19,109 bases of DNA from contig JAGQUE010000098.1 in the NCBI GenBank assembly GCA_020438665.1, forward strand, positions 1 through 19,109, written 5' to 3'. The stretch is from Nocardioidaceae bacterium. Its GTDB lineage: Bacteria; Actinomycetota; Actinomycetes; Propionibacteriales; Nocardioidaceae. Positions 7,344 to 14,607 of the stretch are shown in pieces; position 1 is the stretch's first letter; each line of letters begins with the position of its first letter. The notes beneath the pieces were generated by a model. It searched no databases and was not told the DNA's origin. It saw nothing but the letters and a program-made list of their open reading frames with translations. A program made the translations under genes and the position numbers.

Positions 7344-8402
7344 TCAGCGGCGCGTGCGGGCGACGAGCTCGGCCACGGCCGCCCGGGCACGGGCCTCGTC
7401 GAGGTCGAGGTGCTCGAGGATGGTGAAGCGGTCGGGGCGCGTGGCCGGCGCGGCCAGCACGGCAGCGGTGAGCTGGTCCTCGGACAGGCCGATGTCGAGG
7501 GGATTGCGACCCAGCTCGTGACGGCCCAGGCAGGCCGCCATCTGGTCGAACGTCGGATCGTCCCCGCGCAGCAGCGTGGCGAGCAGGGCGCCGATGCCGG
7601 CGAGCTCACCATGGTTGGAGGTGCCGGGGAACAGCTGGTCGACCGCGTGGACGACCTCGTGGCAGGCGCCGCTGCACGGCCGCGACGTGCCGGCGACCGA
7701 CATCGCCATGCCCGAGAGCACCAGCGCCTCGGCCAGCGCGATCAGGAAGCTCTCGTCGTCGACGGTCTCCTGCCGGTGGATCACGGCGTCCGCCGCCGTG
7801 CGGGCGAAGGCGACGGCTAGGCCGTCCACGGCCTCGCCGCGCTCCCGGTGAGCCAGCATCCAGTCCTCGATCGCCGACAGGTTGCTGACCACGTCGCCCA
7901 CGCCCGCGGTCACCAGATGCCGCGGCGCCGCGCGGACATAGTCGAGGTCGACCACGACGGCCAGCGGCAGGGCGACGCCATAGGAGCCCTTGCCGTGCGG
8001 GTGCTCGAGGGAGGCGACCGGCGAGCAGATGCCGTCGTGGGCGAGGTTGGTGGCCACCGCGACCATCGGCAGCCCGGCGCGGGTCGCGGCATATTTCGCG
8101 ACGTCGAGGGTCTTGCCGCCGCCGATCGCGACCACGGCGTCATAGCCCCGCTCCCCGAGCGCCTGCTGCAGCTCACCGGCCGACGCGAGGCTGGCGTCCG
8201 GGACGGCGAACACCGAGGCCTCGGGCAGCGAGTCGCGGATGCGCGACCAGATCTCCTCCCCCTGCGACGGGCCGACGGCCACCAGGACGCGTCCGAGGCT
8301 GGAGATGGTGCGTTCGTGCAGCAGCGCCGCAAGGTTGTCCACCGCCCCGGACCGGATGTCGAGGAACAGCGGGCTCGCCAGCATGCGTGCTAGTACAGGC
8401 AT
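7344..8402 (-). CDS. sn-glycerol-1-phosphate dehydrogenase-type (AraM/EgsA-like) oxidoreductase
   Basis: Iron-containing-alcohol-dehydrogenase superfamily protein (352 aa) predicted to reduce dihydroxyacetone phosphate to sn-glycerol 1-phosphate with NAD(P)H. Visible features are the dinucleotide-binding GGGKTLDVAKY, the G1PDH-like segment NLAHDGICSPVASL, and candidate metal ligands in GVGDVVSNLSAIEDW (Asp), CHEVVHAVDQ (His) and SNHGELAG (His). The ATG at 8402 overlaps the cytidylyltransferase stop by 13 bases, implying translational coupling; an in-frame ATG at 8384 is a possible alternative, and neither has a strong ribosome site. Paired with a LicC-like nucleotidyltransferase, the likely purpose is to supply glycerol phosphate for activation as CDP-glycerol. 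Other Fe-ADH substrates, such as phosphonoacetaldehyde, cannot be excluded, though the HDG..SP segment argues for G1PDH. Confidence 0.8.
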   Translation of the reverse strand: MPVLARMLASPLFLDIRSGAVDNLAALLHERTISSLGRVLVAVGPSQGEEIWSRIRDSLPEASVFAVPDASLASAGELQQALGERGYDAVVAIGGGKTLDVAKYAATRAGLPMVAVATNLAHDGICSPVASLEHPHGKGSYGVALPLAVVVDLDYVRAAPRHLVTAGVGDVVSNLSAIEDWMLAHRERGEAVDGLAVAFARTAADAVIHRQETVDDESFLIALAEALVLSGMAMSVAGTSRPCSGACHEVVHAVDQLFPGTSNHGELAGIGALLATLLRGDDPTFDQMAACLGRHELGRNPLDIGLSEDQLTAAVLAAPATRPDRFTILEHLDLDEARARAAVAELVARTRR

Positions 8403-9124
8403 GCGATGTCCCGGGCCTTGGCAAGGTCGACGTGGTCGTCGACCTCGACCCACCGGGTGCCCGACGGGATCGGCGCGATATCGATGCGGCCACCGCGGTC
8501 GACGAGCTCCTGGTAGCCGTCCTCGTAATAGAGGTTGGGGTCGCGCTCGAAGGTCGCCTGGAGCGCGTCGGCCAGGCGCGGGACGACCGAGCCCTCCACC
8601 AAGGTGGCGCCGATGTACTCGCCATAGGCCGTCGCGGGATCCATCAGCTTGGTGATGCGCACCAGCTCGCGATCCGGGCCGACCTGGATCTTCATCTCCT
8701 CGTCGGCGAGCTTCTTCTCGGCGTCGATGGCGAGCAGGATGTCGGGACCGCGGGCCTCGAGCAGGGTCTGCTCGATCGAGACGGGGTGGACGGTGTCGCC
8801 GTTGACCATGAGCACGCCGTCGGTCATGTGTTCGCAGGCGAGCCAGAACGAGTAGGCGTTGTTCCAGATCTCGGCCTTGTCGTTGTGCACGAGCGTGATG
8901 TCGACGCCATAGCGGCGTTCGAACGTCGCGAGGCGGCTCTCGACCGCGTCGGCGGCATAGCCGACGACGATCACGACGTCGCGCAGCTCGACCTCGGCCA
9001 GGTTGCGCAGAGCGATGTCGAGGATGGTGGTGTCCCCGGCCACGGGGACCAGTGCCTTGGGAAGGGTGTCGGTGTAGGGGCGCAGCCGACGCCCGGCTCC
9101 GGCGGCCAGGACCATGCCGATCAT
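8390..9124 (-). CDS. LicC-like sugar/alditol-phosphate nucleotidyltransferase
   Basis: Cytoplasmic NTP-transferase (244 aa) that activates a phosphorylated small molecule as an NDP derivative. The N-terminal signature is MVLAAGAGRRLRPYTDTLPK, followed by ALVPV. The central segment NDKAEIWNNAYSFWLACE resembles the LicC phosphocholine cytidylyltransferase branch more than glucose-1-phosphate thymidylyltransferases. VNGDTV is the catalytic metal-binding strand. The product is probably a CDP compound. The overlapping G1P dehydrogenase downstream suggests sn-glycerol 1-phosphate as substrate, and the divergent LicD-like gene suggests the user of the product; both are inference. The ATG at 9124 begins right before the nucleotide-binding strand; a second ATG at 9115 is possible. 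The upstream GGGAG is about 12 bases away, a weak fit. Confidence 0.82.
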   Translation of the reverse strand: MIGMVLAAGAGRRLRPYTDTLPKALVPVAGDTTILDIALRNLAEVELRDVVIVVGYAADAVESRLATFERRYGVDITLVHNDKAEIWNNAYSFWLACEHMTDGVLMVNGDTVHPVSIEQTLLEARGPDILLAIDAEKKLADEEMKIQVGPDRELVRITKLMDPATAYGEYIGATLVEGSVVPRLADALQATFERDPNLYYEDGYQELVDRGGRIDIAPIPSGTRWVEVDDHVDLAKARDIACLY

Positions 9125-9174
9125 GGTGAGCGGAGGCTCCCTTCCTGATGACTTCCTCGGGGGTGTCGACCCGC

Positions 9175-9180
9175 AGGCTA
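9175..9180 (-). promoter_or_regulatory. Candidate -10 box of the cytidylyltransferase/G1PDH operon
   Basis: Reads TAGCCT on the minus strand, about 50 bases before the ATG at 9124. It shares the 108-base divergent intergenic region with the promoter of the LicD fusion gene. No clear -35 element. Confidence 0.35.
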
Positions 9181-9219
9181 CCCTCGCCGGCGCTGCTCGG
9201 AGGCGACCGGCCCGCGGTA

Positions 9220-9225
9220 TAGGCT
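9220..9225 (+). promoter_or_regulatory. Candidate -10 box giving a leaderless LicD-fusion transcript
   Basis: TAGGCT (within TATAGGCT) ends 7 bases before the ATG at 9233. No Shine-Dalgarno sequence lies in the gap, so a leaderless mRNA is the simplest reading. It also supports this ATG as the true start. Confidence 0.5.
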
Positions 9226-9232
9226 TCGCGCG

Positions 9233-10795
9233 ATGCTCCTCCAGCTCAGCGACAGCGAGATCCTGCTGCCCCTCGACCTCGCCGCGGACCAGACCTATGA
9301 CGTCCTCCTCAACGGGCAGCACGTGTGGTCGCTGCAGCCGTCACGCGACACGGTGCGGTCGCGGGGACACCTCACCGCGCGCTGGCCCAAGAACCTGCGC
9401 CGCTACCTCGTGGGCCGCGCCGAGGTGACCGTGCGTGACCACACCTCCGGCACGGTCGTCGGCACCGTCACCCACGTCTTCGGCGATGCGCCCGACCAGA
9501 TGGTCAGCGTCACCGACAAGGACGGCCACGCGCTGATCCTGGACAAGTACGGCAAGCTGACCCGGCCGCTGTCGGCCGAGGCGGACGACACCCTCCAGCA
9601 GCTGATGGACCACGTCGAGCGCCTGCTCGAGGTGCTGGCCCAGGACTGCGGCGTTCCGGCGTTCCTGGCCTACGGCACGCTGCTGGGGGCCGTGCGCAAC
9701 GGCAAGCTGATCGGGCACGACAACGACGTGGACCTCGGCTATGTCAGCGACTGCGACCACCCGGTCGACGTCATCCGTCAGTCCTTCCGCATCGAGCGGA
9801 CGCTCGCCGCGCAGGGCTGGACCGTGCGCCGCGGCTCGGGGACGCGCCTGAACGTCCGGATCCGCCTGCGCGACGGCACCATGCGCTTCATCGACGTCTT
9901 CACCTCCCACTGGGTCGAAGGCGTCTACTACATGCCGCAGGACACCGGGTTCCGGCTCCCCCGCGAGGCGATCCTGCCGTTGACGACGGTCGAGCTGCTC
10001 GGCCGGGCGCTCCCAGCGCCTGCCGACTATGAGCGTCTGCTCGCCGAGACCTACGGCCCTGGCTGGCGGGTGCCCGACCCGTCGTTTCGCTATGAGACGC
10101 CGCGCTGGCTGTCACGACGCATCGCGGGGTGGTTCGGCGGGCTCCGGGCCGGCCGCAAGCAGTGGGACGTCTTCTATGGTGCCCACCGCGACCTGCCGCG
10201 CCGGGCAACCACGTTCGCCGGCTGGGTGGACCGCAAGTTCCCCGCCGACCACCTGCTGGTCGACCTCGGCTCCGGCAACGCGCGCGATGCCATCTTCTTC
10301 GCCCAGCGTGGCCGGCCGGTGGTCGCCGTGGACTACAGCATGGGCATCGTGACGCGCTCCGCGGCGCGACCTAAGGTCCGGGCGCTGCCGATCACCCTCG
10401 AGTCGGTGAACCTCAACGACACGCGAGAGGTGCTGGCCCTGGGGATGCGGCTCGCCGAGCGCGACGCTCCCGTCGACCTCTATGGCCGCTTCCTCCTCCA
10501 CTCCCTGGAGAGCAAGGGGCGCGACAACGTGATCCGCCTGGCGTCGATGGCCATGCGCAGGGGCGGTCGGCTGCTGCTGGAGTTCCGCACGCTCGAGGAC
10601 GCCGAGCTGCCGCACCACTACCCCCAGAGCCAGCGCCACTTCCTCGATCCCGACGAGGTCGTCGCGGCGATCAAGGCACGGGGAGGCCGGATCCGCCACC
10701 TGTCCGCCGGCAGGGGACTGGCTCCGTTCCGCGACGAGGATCCTCACGTCTGCCGCATCGTCGCGACGTGGACCGGGCGGCGCGGCGCGGCGTAG
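9233..10795 (+). CDS. LicD-family phosphotransferase fused to a SAM-dependent methyltransferase
   Basis: Two-domain protein (520 aa). Residues 1-115 form a beta-rich region of unknown role. Residues about 120-290 are LicD/fukutin-like: AYGTLLGAVRNGKLIGHDND (147 onward), whose DNDVD (163-167) is the metal-binding acidic cluster, and IDVFT (220-224). LicD proteins move phosphocholine, and related fukutin-type enzymes move other phospho-alditols, from CDP donors to glycans. Residues about 330-515 are a class I methyltransferase: motif I LLVDLGSGNARD (341-352) and acidic motif II VAVDYS (364-369). An enzyme that both attaches a phospho-group and methylates, or that methylates the attached group or chain end, is plausible. 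The divergent LicC-like and G1PDH genes offer a donor pathway. Leaderless start; stop at 10793-10795. Confidence 0.82.
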   Translation: MLLQLSDSEILLPLDLAADQTYDVLLNGQHVWSLQPSRDTVRSRGHLTARWPKNLRRYLVGRAEVTVRDHTSGTVVGTVTHVFGDAPDQMVSVTDKDGHALILDKYGKLTRPLSAEADDTLQQLMDHVERLLEVLAQDCGVPAFLAYGTLLGAVRNGKLIGHDNDVDLGYVSDCDHPVDVIRQSFRIERTLAAQGWTVRRGSGTRLNVRIRLRDGTMRFIDVFTSHWVEGVYYMPQDTGFRLPREAILPLTTVELLGRALPAPADYERLLAETYGPGWRVPDPSFRYETPRWLSRRIAGWFGGLRAGRKQWDVFYGAHRDLPRRATTFAGWVDRKFPADHLLVDLGSGNARDAIFFAQRGRPVVAVDYSMGIVTRSAARPKVRALPITLESVNLNDTREVLALGMRLAERDAPVDLYGRFLLHSLESKGRDNVIRLASMAMRRGGRLLLEFRTLEDAELPHHYPQSQRHFLDPDEVVAAIKARGGRIRHLSAGRGLAPFRDEDPHVCRIVATWTGRRGAA

Positions 10796-10801
10796 TAGCC
10801 T
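10796..10801 (+). promoter_or_regulatory. Candidate -10 box before the coiled-coil gene
   Basis: TAGCCT starts directly after the LicD-fusion stop codon, 46 bases before the ATG at 10848. It would allow the coiled-coil and sulfotransferase pair to be transcribed independently of the LicD gene, although readthrough is equally possible. Confidence 0.3.
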
Positions 10802-10847
10802 GGCGCCGACTCAATCGACCGCGAGACGACCTGGGGGTTGTGGCCAG

Positions 10848-11102
10848 ATGAACGACCGGAAGCTGGGCGAGCGCGACCTGTTCCGCCTGGCTCAGAAGGT
10901 CCGCCCCGGCTCGACGCGGGTGCAGGTCGAGGAGCTGCGGCTGCGCATCGCCGAGCTCGAGACCGAGCTCCAGGAGGCCCGCCGTCTCAACGTCCGCGTG
11001 GCCGAGCTGCTCGACATCGTCGAGGAGCTGCTGGTGCCCTTGGCCCAGCGTGACGAGGCGAAGGTCAAGGCCTACCTCGACAGTCACGCGTCGGCCCTGT
11101 GA
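10848..11102 (+). CDS. Small coiled-coil protein (DUF6752-like)
   Basis: An 84-residue acidic soluble protein with no signal peptide. Residues 25-65 show a continuous heptad-like pattern of Leu/Ile/Val with Glu/Arg (VEELRLRIAELETELQEARR, then VAELLDIVEELLVPLA), so a dimeric coiled coil is expected. From memory it resembles the short actinobacterial proteins labelled DUF6752, often near cell-surface glycan genes; a family search would settle this. It ends 31 bases before sulfotransferase 2 and is probably co-transcribed with it. GGGGG about 11 bases upstream is a poor ribosome site. The function is unknown; a scaffold or partner for the glycan enzymes is a guess from position. Confidence 0.75.
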   Translation: MNDRKLGERDLFRLAQKVRPGSTRVQVEELRLRIAELETELQEARRLNVRVAELLDIVEELLVPLAQRDEAKVKAYLDSHASAL

Positions 11103-11133
11103 CCCGGCCGCAGCGTTGAGGAGCTGACCGCGG

Positions 11134-12240
11134 ATGGCACGTCGGGTCTTCCTTCACATCGGCCTCCCGAAGACCGGGACGACGTTCCTCCAGACGACCA
11201 TGTGGGAGAACCGTCCGGGACTGGCGAACCAGGGCTTCCTCTATCCCGGGCGCAACCGGATGGAGCACTACCGCGCGTCCCAGGAGGTCCGCGGCGCATC
11301 CGACAAGGCGATGGGCAAGCACGCCGGCACCTGGGCACGGCTGGTGCGCGACCTGGCCGCCTGGGACGGCAACGGGCTGGTCTCCCACGAGTTCTTCAGC
11401 ATGGCGACGCCGACCCAGGCCCGGGCCGCCGTCGAGGCCCTGGCACCCGCCGAGGTCCAGGTCGTGGTCACCGTCCGCTCCTATGTCCTCCAGTTCCCTG
11501 CCGTGTGGCAGGAAGCGCTCAAGATGAACTCGTCGCTCGGCTTCGACGACTTCATGGAGGAGGCCTTCGCCGGCCGCCTCAAGGGTGCCTGGGGCTGGGC
11601 CAGCCAGGACATCCCGGCCGTCCTCGACCGCTGGTCCGCCGCGGTGCCTCCCGAGCGACTGACCGTGGTGACCGTGCCGCCCCCCGGAGCGCCGCGCGGG
11701 CTGCTCTGGGAGCGGTGGTGCGAGGCCATCGGCATCGACGACCGGGAGTTCGACCTCGACGTCAGCTATGCCAACGAGTCGATCGGAGCCGCCCAGGCGG
11801 CGCTGCTACTGCGAGTCAAGCCGTTGCTGTCGGGCCCGCTCACCTCGGGCAATGTGCGCCACCGCTGGGTGCGTCAATACTTCGGCCACGAGGTGCTGGT
11901 GCCCCAGCGCGGCGACCGGTTCACGCCCCGCCCCGAGCACGCGGCGCGGCTCGCGGAGCGCAGCGCCGACGCGGTGGCGGCCATCCGCGCCGGCGGCTAT
12001 GCCGTTGTCGGTGACCTCGACGATCTGGTGTCGCCGGTCGTGCGCGACGGCGGCGCCTATCCCGACGACGTGACCGACGCAGAGGTGGTCGAGGTCGCCG
12101 CCCGCGCTATCGAGCAGATGATCCGCGACGTCAAGGCGCTCACCGAGGAGCGCGACGCGCTGCTGCGTCAGGCCGAGAACAGGTCGCCGACCGGGCTCGC
12201 CCGGCGCGCGCTGCGCCGGGCTCGTCGCGAGGACGGCTGA
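11134..12240 (+). CDS. Sulfotransferase-like protein 2
   Basis: Second paralogue (368 aa). The P-loop VFLHIGLPKTGTTFLQ is at residues 5-20, and family motifs SHEFFSMAT, VVVTVR, VWQE, LTVVTVPPPG and LLWERW follow. The 3'-phosphate segment reads RSYVLQFPAVW: the usual RD is RS and the canonical Ser is Ala, so nucleotide binding may be altered. GAGGAG ten bases before the ATG at 11134 supports the start. The C-terminal 40 residues are a charged helix ending in a very basic Arg-rich tail, which might touch membrane or acidic polymer. It follows the coiled-coil gene by 31 bases and faces the EEP gene convergently with 21 bases between. The fold is confident from the shared pattern; the acceptor is unknown. 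Confidence 0.78.
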   Translation: MARRVFLHIGLPKTGTTFLQTTMWENRPGLANQGFLYPGRNRMEHYRASQEVRGASDKAMGKHAGTWARLVRDLAAWDGNGLVSHEFFSMATPTQARAAVEALAPAEVQVVVTVRSYVLQFPAVWQEALKMNSSLGFDDFMEEAFAGRLKGAWGWASQDIPAVLDRWSAAVPPERLTVVTVPPPGAPRGLLWERWCEAIGIDDREFDLDVSYANESIGAAQAALLLRVKPLLSGPLTSGNVRHRWVRQYFGHEVLVPQRGDRFTPRPEHAARLAERSADAVAAIRAGGYAVVGDLDDLVSPVVRDGGAYPDDVTDAEVVEVAARAIEQMIRDVKALTEERDALLRQAENRSPTGLARRALRRARREDG

Positions 12241-12261
12241 CCCGGCTGGCCGGACCGCCGA

Positions 12262-13260
12262 TCAGGAGTCGGCCGGCAGGCAGACGTTCACGTGGTGGGA
12301 GAAGCAGGCTCGGTTGGAGAGCGTGTAGTCCATCACCAGCGGCCGGTGGTCGGAGCGGAAGCCCTCGAGGATGTTCTGGGCCGACGGTGTCACCCACCGA
12401 CGTGGCTGGTAGTAGCCATAGTCGATCAGCCGCTTGTCGAAACCGTTGGGCAGCACATGCGTGCCGTGCTCGGGCATCCCGAAGGTCGCATAGGTCGTCG
12501 TCATCCCGACCGCGGTGAGGTTGGCATAGGGGAAGACGTCCGGCGCCAGCACGCTGTCGGTCCGGTAGTTGACGTTGAGATCGCCGACGACATAGATGGC
12601 GCCACCGGTGGTGCTCTGGATCTGGGTGATCAGTGCCTGGAGACCCGCCATGTGCTGGCGATAGAGCTTGACCCGCTTGGGCAGCCGGGTGTTGGGACTG
12701 CCGTCACCGCGCTGCACCGTGGGCACCGCGTGGTTGTTGAGCACATAGACCTGACGGTTGGTGGCGATCGTCTTGAGCCGGACCCAGGTGATCCACTTCG
12801 CACGCAGCGTCGACGGGCCGGCACCGCGCGGTCCGACATAGGTGTCCTTGCTGACCTGGACCATGCCGGAGTCGAGGAGCGTGAACTTGTCGGACCGGTA
12901 GAGGATCGGCTGACCGCCCGGCACCGCCTCCACAGGCATGTAGCCGTCATAGAGGCAGGTCTCGCAGTCGAGGAAGTCGGCCCGCACCGCCGCCCGCTTC
13001 TGGCCGCTCGAGAACTCCTGGAGGGCGATGACGTCGACGCCGTCGTCGATGAGGCCCTGCACGTCACGGACGCTGCCCTTGACCTTGACCATGGAACCGG
13101 CGTTGTAGGAGGCGATCCGGATGGTCTCGGAGGCGGGGTCGGCCTGGCGCGTCGCGGCGTACGACGTCGCGCCGGGGACCAGCCCGGACGCGAGCGCGAG
13201 GGCACCGATGACAGCGGACAGCACGAGCCCCCGAGCTGGGCGACGAGCGGTGGGAGTCAT
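12262..13260 (-). CDS. Secreted endonuclease/exonuclease/phosphatase (EEP) family protein
   Basis: Exported phosphodiesterase-fold protein (332 aa) of the EEP (DNase I/exonuclease III/inositol phosphatase) superfamily. A signal peptide covers about residues 1-40 (hydrophobic run 12-28, probable cleavage after the SYAA region). Catalytic motifs are in order: SYNAG with Asn53, IALQEF with Glu82, NNHAV with His177, GDLNV with Asp227 and Asn229, and SDHRP with Asp304 and His305. Length fits extracellular nuclease-like members. Possible substrates are extracellular nucleic acid, phospholipid or glycerol-phosphate polymer, and the sequence does not decide. The ATG at 13260 has GGAAAGG about 8 bases upstream. 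It has its own promoter and a candidate MtrA box, so it is not simply the tail of the upstream operon. Confidence 0.88.
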   Translation of the reverse strand: MTPTARRPARGLVLSAVIGALALASGLVPGATSYAATRQADPASETIRIASYNAGSMVKVKGSVRDVQGLIDDGVDVIALQEFSSGQKRAAVRADFLDCETCLYDGYMPVEAVPGGQPILYRSDKFTLLDSGMVQVSKDTYVGPRGAGPSTLRAKWITWVRLKTIATNRQVYVLNNHAVPTVQRGDGSPNTRLPKRVKLYRQHMAGLQALITQIQSTTGGAIYVVGDLNVNYRTDSVLAPDVFPYANLTAVGMTTTYATFGMPEHGTHVLPNGFDKRLIDYGYYQPRRWVTPSAQNILEGFRSDHRPLVMDYTLSNRACFSHHVNVCLPADS

Positions 13261-13341
13261 GGGGCCAACCTTTCCGAACCTTGGCGTGTCGGCGCGGCAA
13301 AACGGCAGAACTTGCGCGACAATGCTCGTTTAACGCCCGTG

Positions 13342-13347
13342 ACTCTA
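13342..13347 (-). promoter_or_regulatory. Candidate -10 box of the EEP gene
   Basis: Reads TAGAGT (TANNNT) on the minus strand, about 82 bases before the ATG, giving a leader of about 75 nt. The proposed MtrA repeat lies 19 bases upstream, covering the -35 position. Confidence 0.4.
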
Positions 13348-13366
13348 GCCTCACTGGTGCGCTGCT

Positions 13367-13381
13367 GTCACACGCTTCACA
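13367..13381. promoter_or_regulatory. Candidate MtrA box upstream of the secreted EEP gene
   Basis: GTCACA (13367-13372) and TTCACA (13376-13381) on the plus strand form a direct repeat with a 9-base period, the same arrangement as upstream of the amidase. The site overlaps the -35 position of the proposed promoter, where an activator would bind. Assignment to MtrA rests on the known 9-bp GTCACA-like repeat and is inference. Confidence 0.5.
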
Positions 13382-13412
13382 GAAGAGCCCATTCTGACCA
13401 GCCGTCCCAGGT

Positions 13413-13425
13413 GTCGCGGCGCGAC
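13413..13425. terminator. Short hairpin after the sulfotransferase operon
   Basis: GTCGC and GCGAC pair exactly around a 3-base loop, five bases past the stop of sulfotransferase 3. The stem is only 5 bp with no U-tract, so the terminator call is weak and rests mainly on position. Confidence 0.25.
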
Positions 13426-13429
13426 CGGG

Positions 13430-14602
13430 TCAGCGGCGGGCGCGGAGCCGGCGAAAGAGCCCCAGCAGCCGCTGGAGCAAGGGCCGGCTCCGGGCACTCT
13501 GCACGAGGGCGAACCTGACCGGATGGTCGGTGGCCTGGGCGATGAGGTCCTGGGCCTTGCGACGGTTGTTGATCACGACGAGCAGGTCGGCGATGGCGGC
13601 GACGCTGTGCGGCAGCAGCGCCTCGGCGTCGGGCACGTGATAGCCGGTCGCGGCGAGGCGGCCGTCGGGCGCGGGCGGGGTCAGCTCGGCCAGGTCGCCG
13701 ACGACGTGGATCCCCAGCGCCGCGATCCGGTCGGCCACGGCCTGCGACTGCTCCGCCGCGAAGACGGCGTCGCCGGGGGCCAGCGCGAGGCGAGTGCCGG
13801 GATAGGTCTCGAGGATGCGGTGGGCAAGGACGTTCTTGACCACCAGGGGATAGGGGCCGGGCAGTGGGAGCCGGTCGCCGAGCGTCGCGTTGACCTGGCG
13901 CAGGAGCTCGGCCTGCTCCAGGCCGAGCGAGGTGTTGGAGCGGGGCAGGTCGGTGTCGAAGGCCGCCGGGTCGAGGCCGAGCAGGGTGGCGAACCGCCGC
14001 CAGAGCCCGTCGGGCGGCGTCCCGGCCGGTGGGACCGTGATCACGTGGACCTGCTTCGGTGGCAGGGTGGCGCCCCAGCGCTCGAGCACCCCGGCGAAGT
14101 CCTGTACCTGCCAGAACCAGCTCGTCCGCGCCGCGTCGCCACGCGCGTCGGCGACGAACTGCTCGAGCGTCCTGGTCGAGCGGTGTTTGACGTGCTCCTG
14201 CCACTCGGCGGTCAGCTGTCGCACCAGGTCGCGCGCCGTCAGCACGACGTGAACCTCGGCCCCACCCTGCACGAGATCGGCGATCCCCCGGGCGGCCTGG
14301 TCGGCGGTGGCGGCCGCGAACAGCTCGTGGGAGATGAGGGTGGTGCCACGGTGACCGCTGGCCTCGGCGGCGAGCGTGGCCCACATGCCGACCGCGCGGG
14401 GCGGATGGACCGGCCGCTCGGACAGGCCCCGGAGGTCGAGGGTGGCGAGATAGTGGTCGTCGAAGCGCTCCCCCGGCAGCAGCAGCCCCTGCTCCGACGC
14501 GCGTTCGCGTTGGGACCAGAGCACGTTCTGGAGGAAGGTGGTGCCGGTCTTGGGGCTCCCGACGTGCAGGAACACACGGGACCGACCCGCTCCGTTGCTC
14601 AT
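13430..14602 (-). CDS. Sulfotransferase-like protein 3
   Basis: Third paralogue (390 aa) and last gene of the phospholipase-D/sulfotransferase operon. The P-loop VFLHVGSPKTGTTFLQ lies at residues 10-25. SHELFAAAT, VHVVLTARDLVRQLTAEWQE, QVHVITVPPAGTPP and LLRQVN are shared with the other copies. The RD of the 3'-phosphate segment is present, but the canonical Ser is Ala. The C-terminus is Arg-rich (LLGLFRRLRARR), suggesting an amphipathic, perhaps membrane-touching helix. Start choice: a GTG at 14611 overlaps the upstream stop (GTGA) without a ribosome site, while the ATG at 14602 has AGGGTG about 6-8 bases upstream; the latter was preferred, adding or losing only three residues. Probable donor is PAPS; acceptor unknown. 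Confidence 0.78.
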   Translation of the reverse strand: MSNGAGRSRVFLHVGSPKTGTTFLQNVLWSQRERASEQGLLLPGERFDDHYLATLDLRGLSERPVHPPRAVGMWATLAAEASGHRGTTLISHELFAAATADQAARGIADLVQGGAEVHVVLTARDLVRQLTAEWQEHVKHRSTRTLEQFVADARGDAARTSWFWQVQDFAGVLERWGATLPPKQVHVITVPPAGTPPDGLWRRFATLLGLDPAAFDTDLPRSNTSLGLEQAELLRQVNATLGDRLPLPGPYPLVVKNVLAHRILETYPGTRLALAPGDAVFAAEQSQAVADRIAALGIHVVGDLAELTPPAPDGRLAATGYHVPDAEALLPHSVAAIADLLVVINNRRKAQDLIAQATDHPVRFALVQSARSRPLLQRLLGLFRRLRARR

Positions 14603-14607
14603 GGCCG

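Noticed and set aside
7326..7346. TGACC/GGTCA inverted repeat as a terminator between sulfotransferase 1 and G1PDH
   Set aside because: Only 5 bp of stem with an 11-base loop that pairs poorly. Too weak to annotate as a feature.
12242..12253. CCGGC/GCCGG repeat between sulfotransferase 2 and the EEP gene
   Set aside because: The loop would be two bases, leaving only a 4-bp stem. This is common by chance in DNA this GC-rich.
12292..13518. A 408-codon open frame on the plus strand
   Set aside because: It is antisense to the EEP gene with all its catalytic motifs, and it runs through that gene's promoter. No domain recognised.
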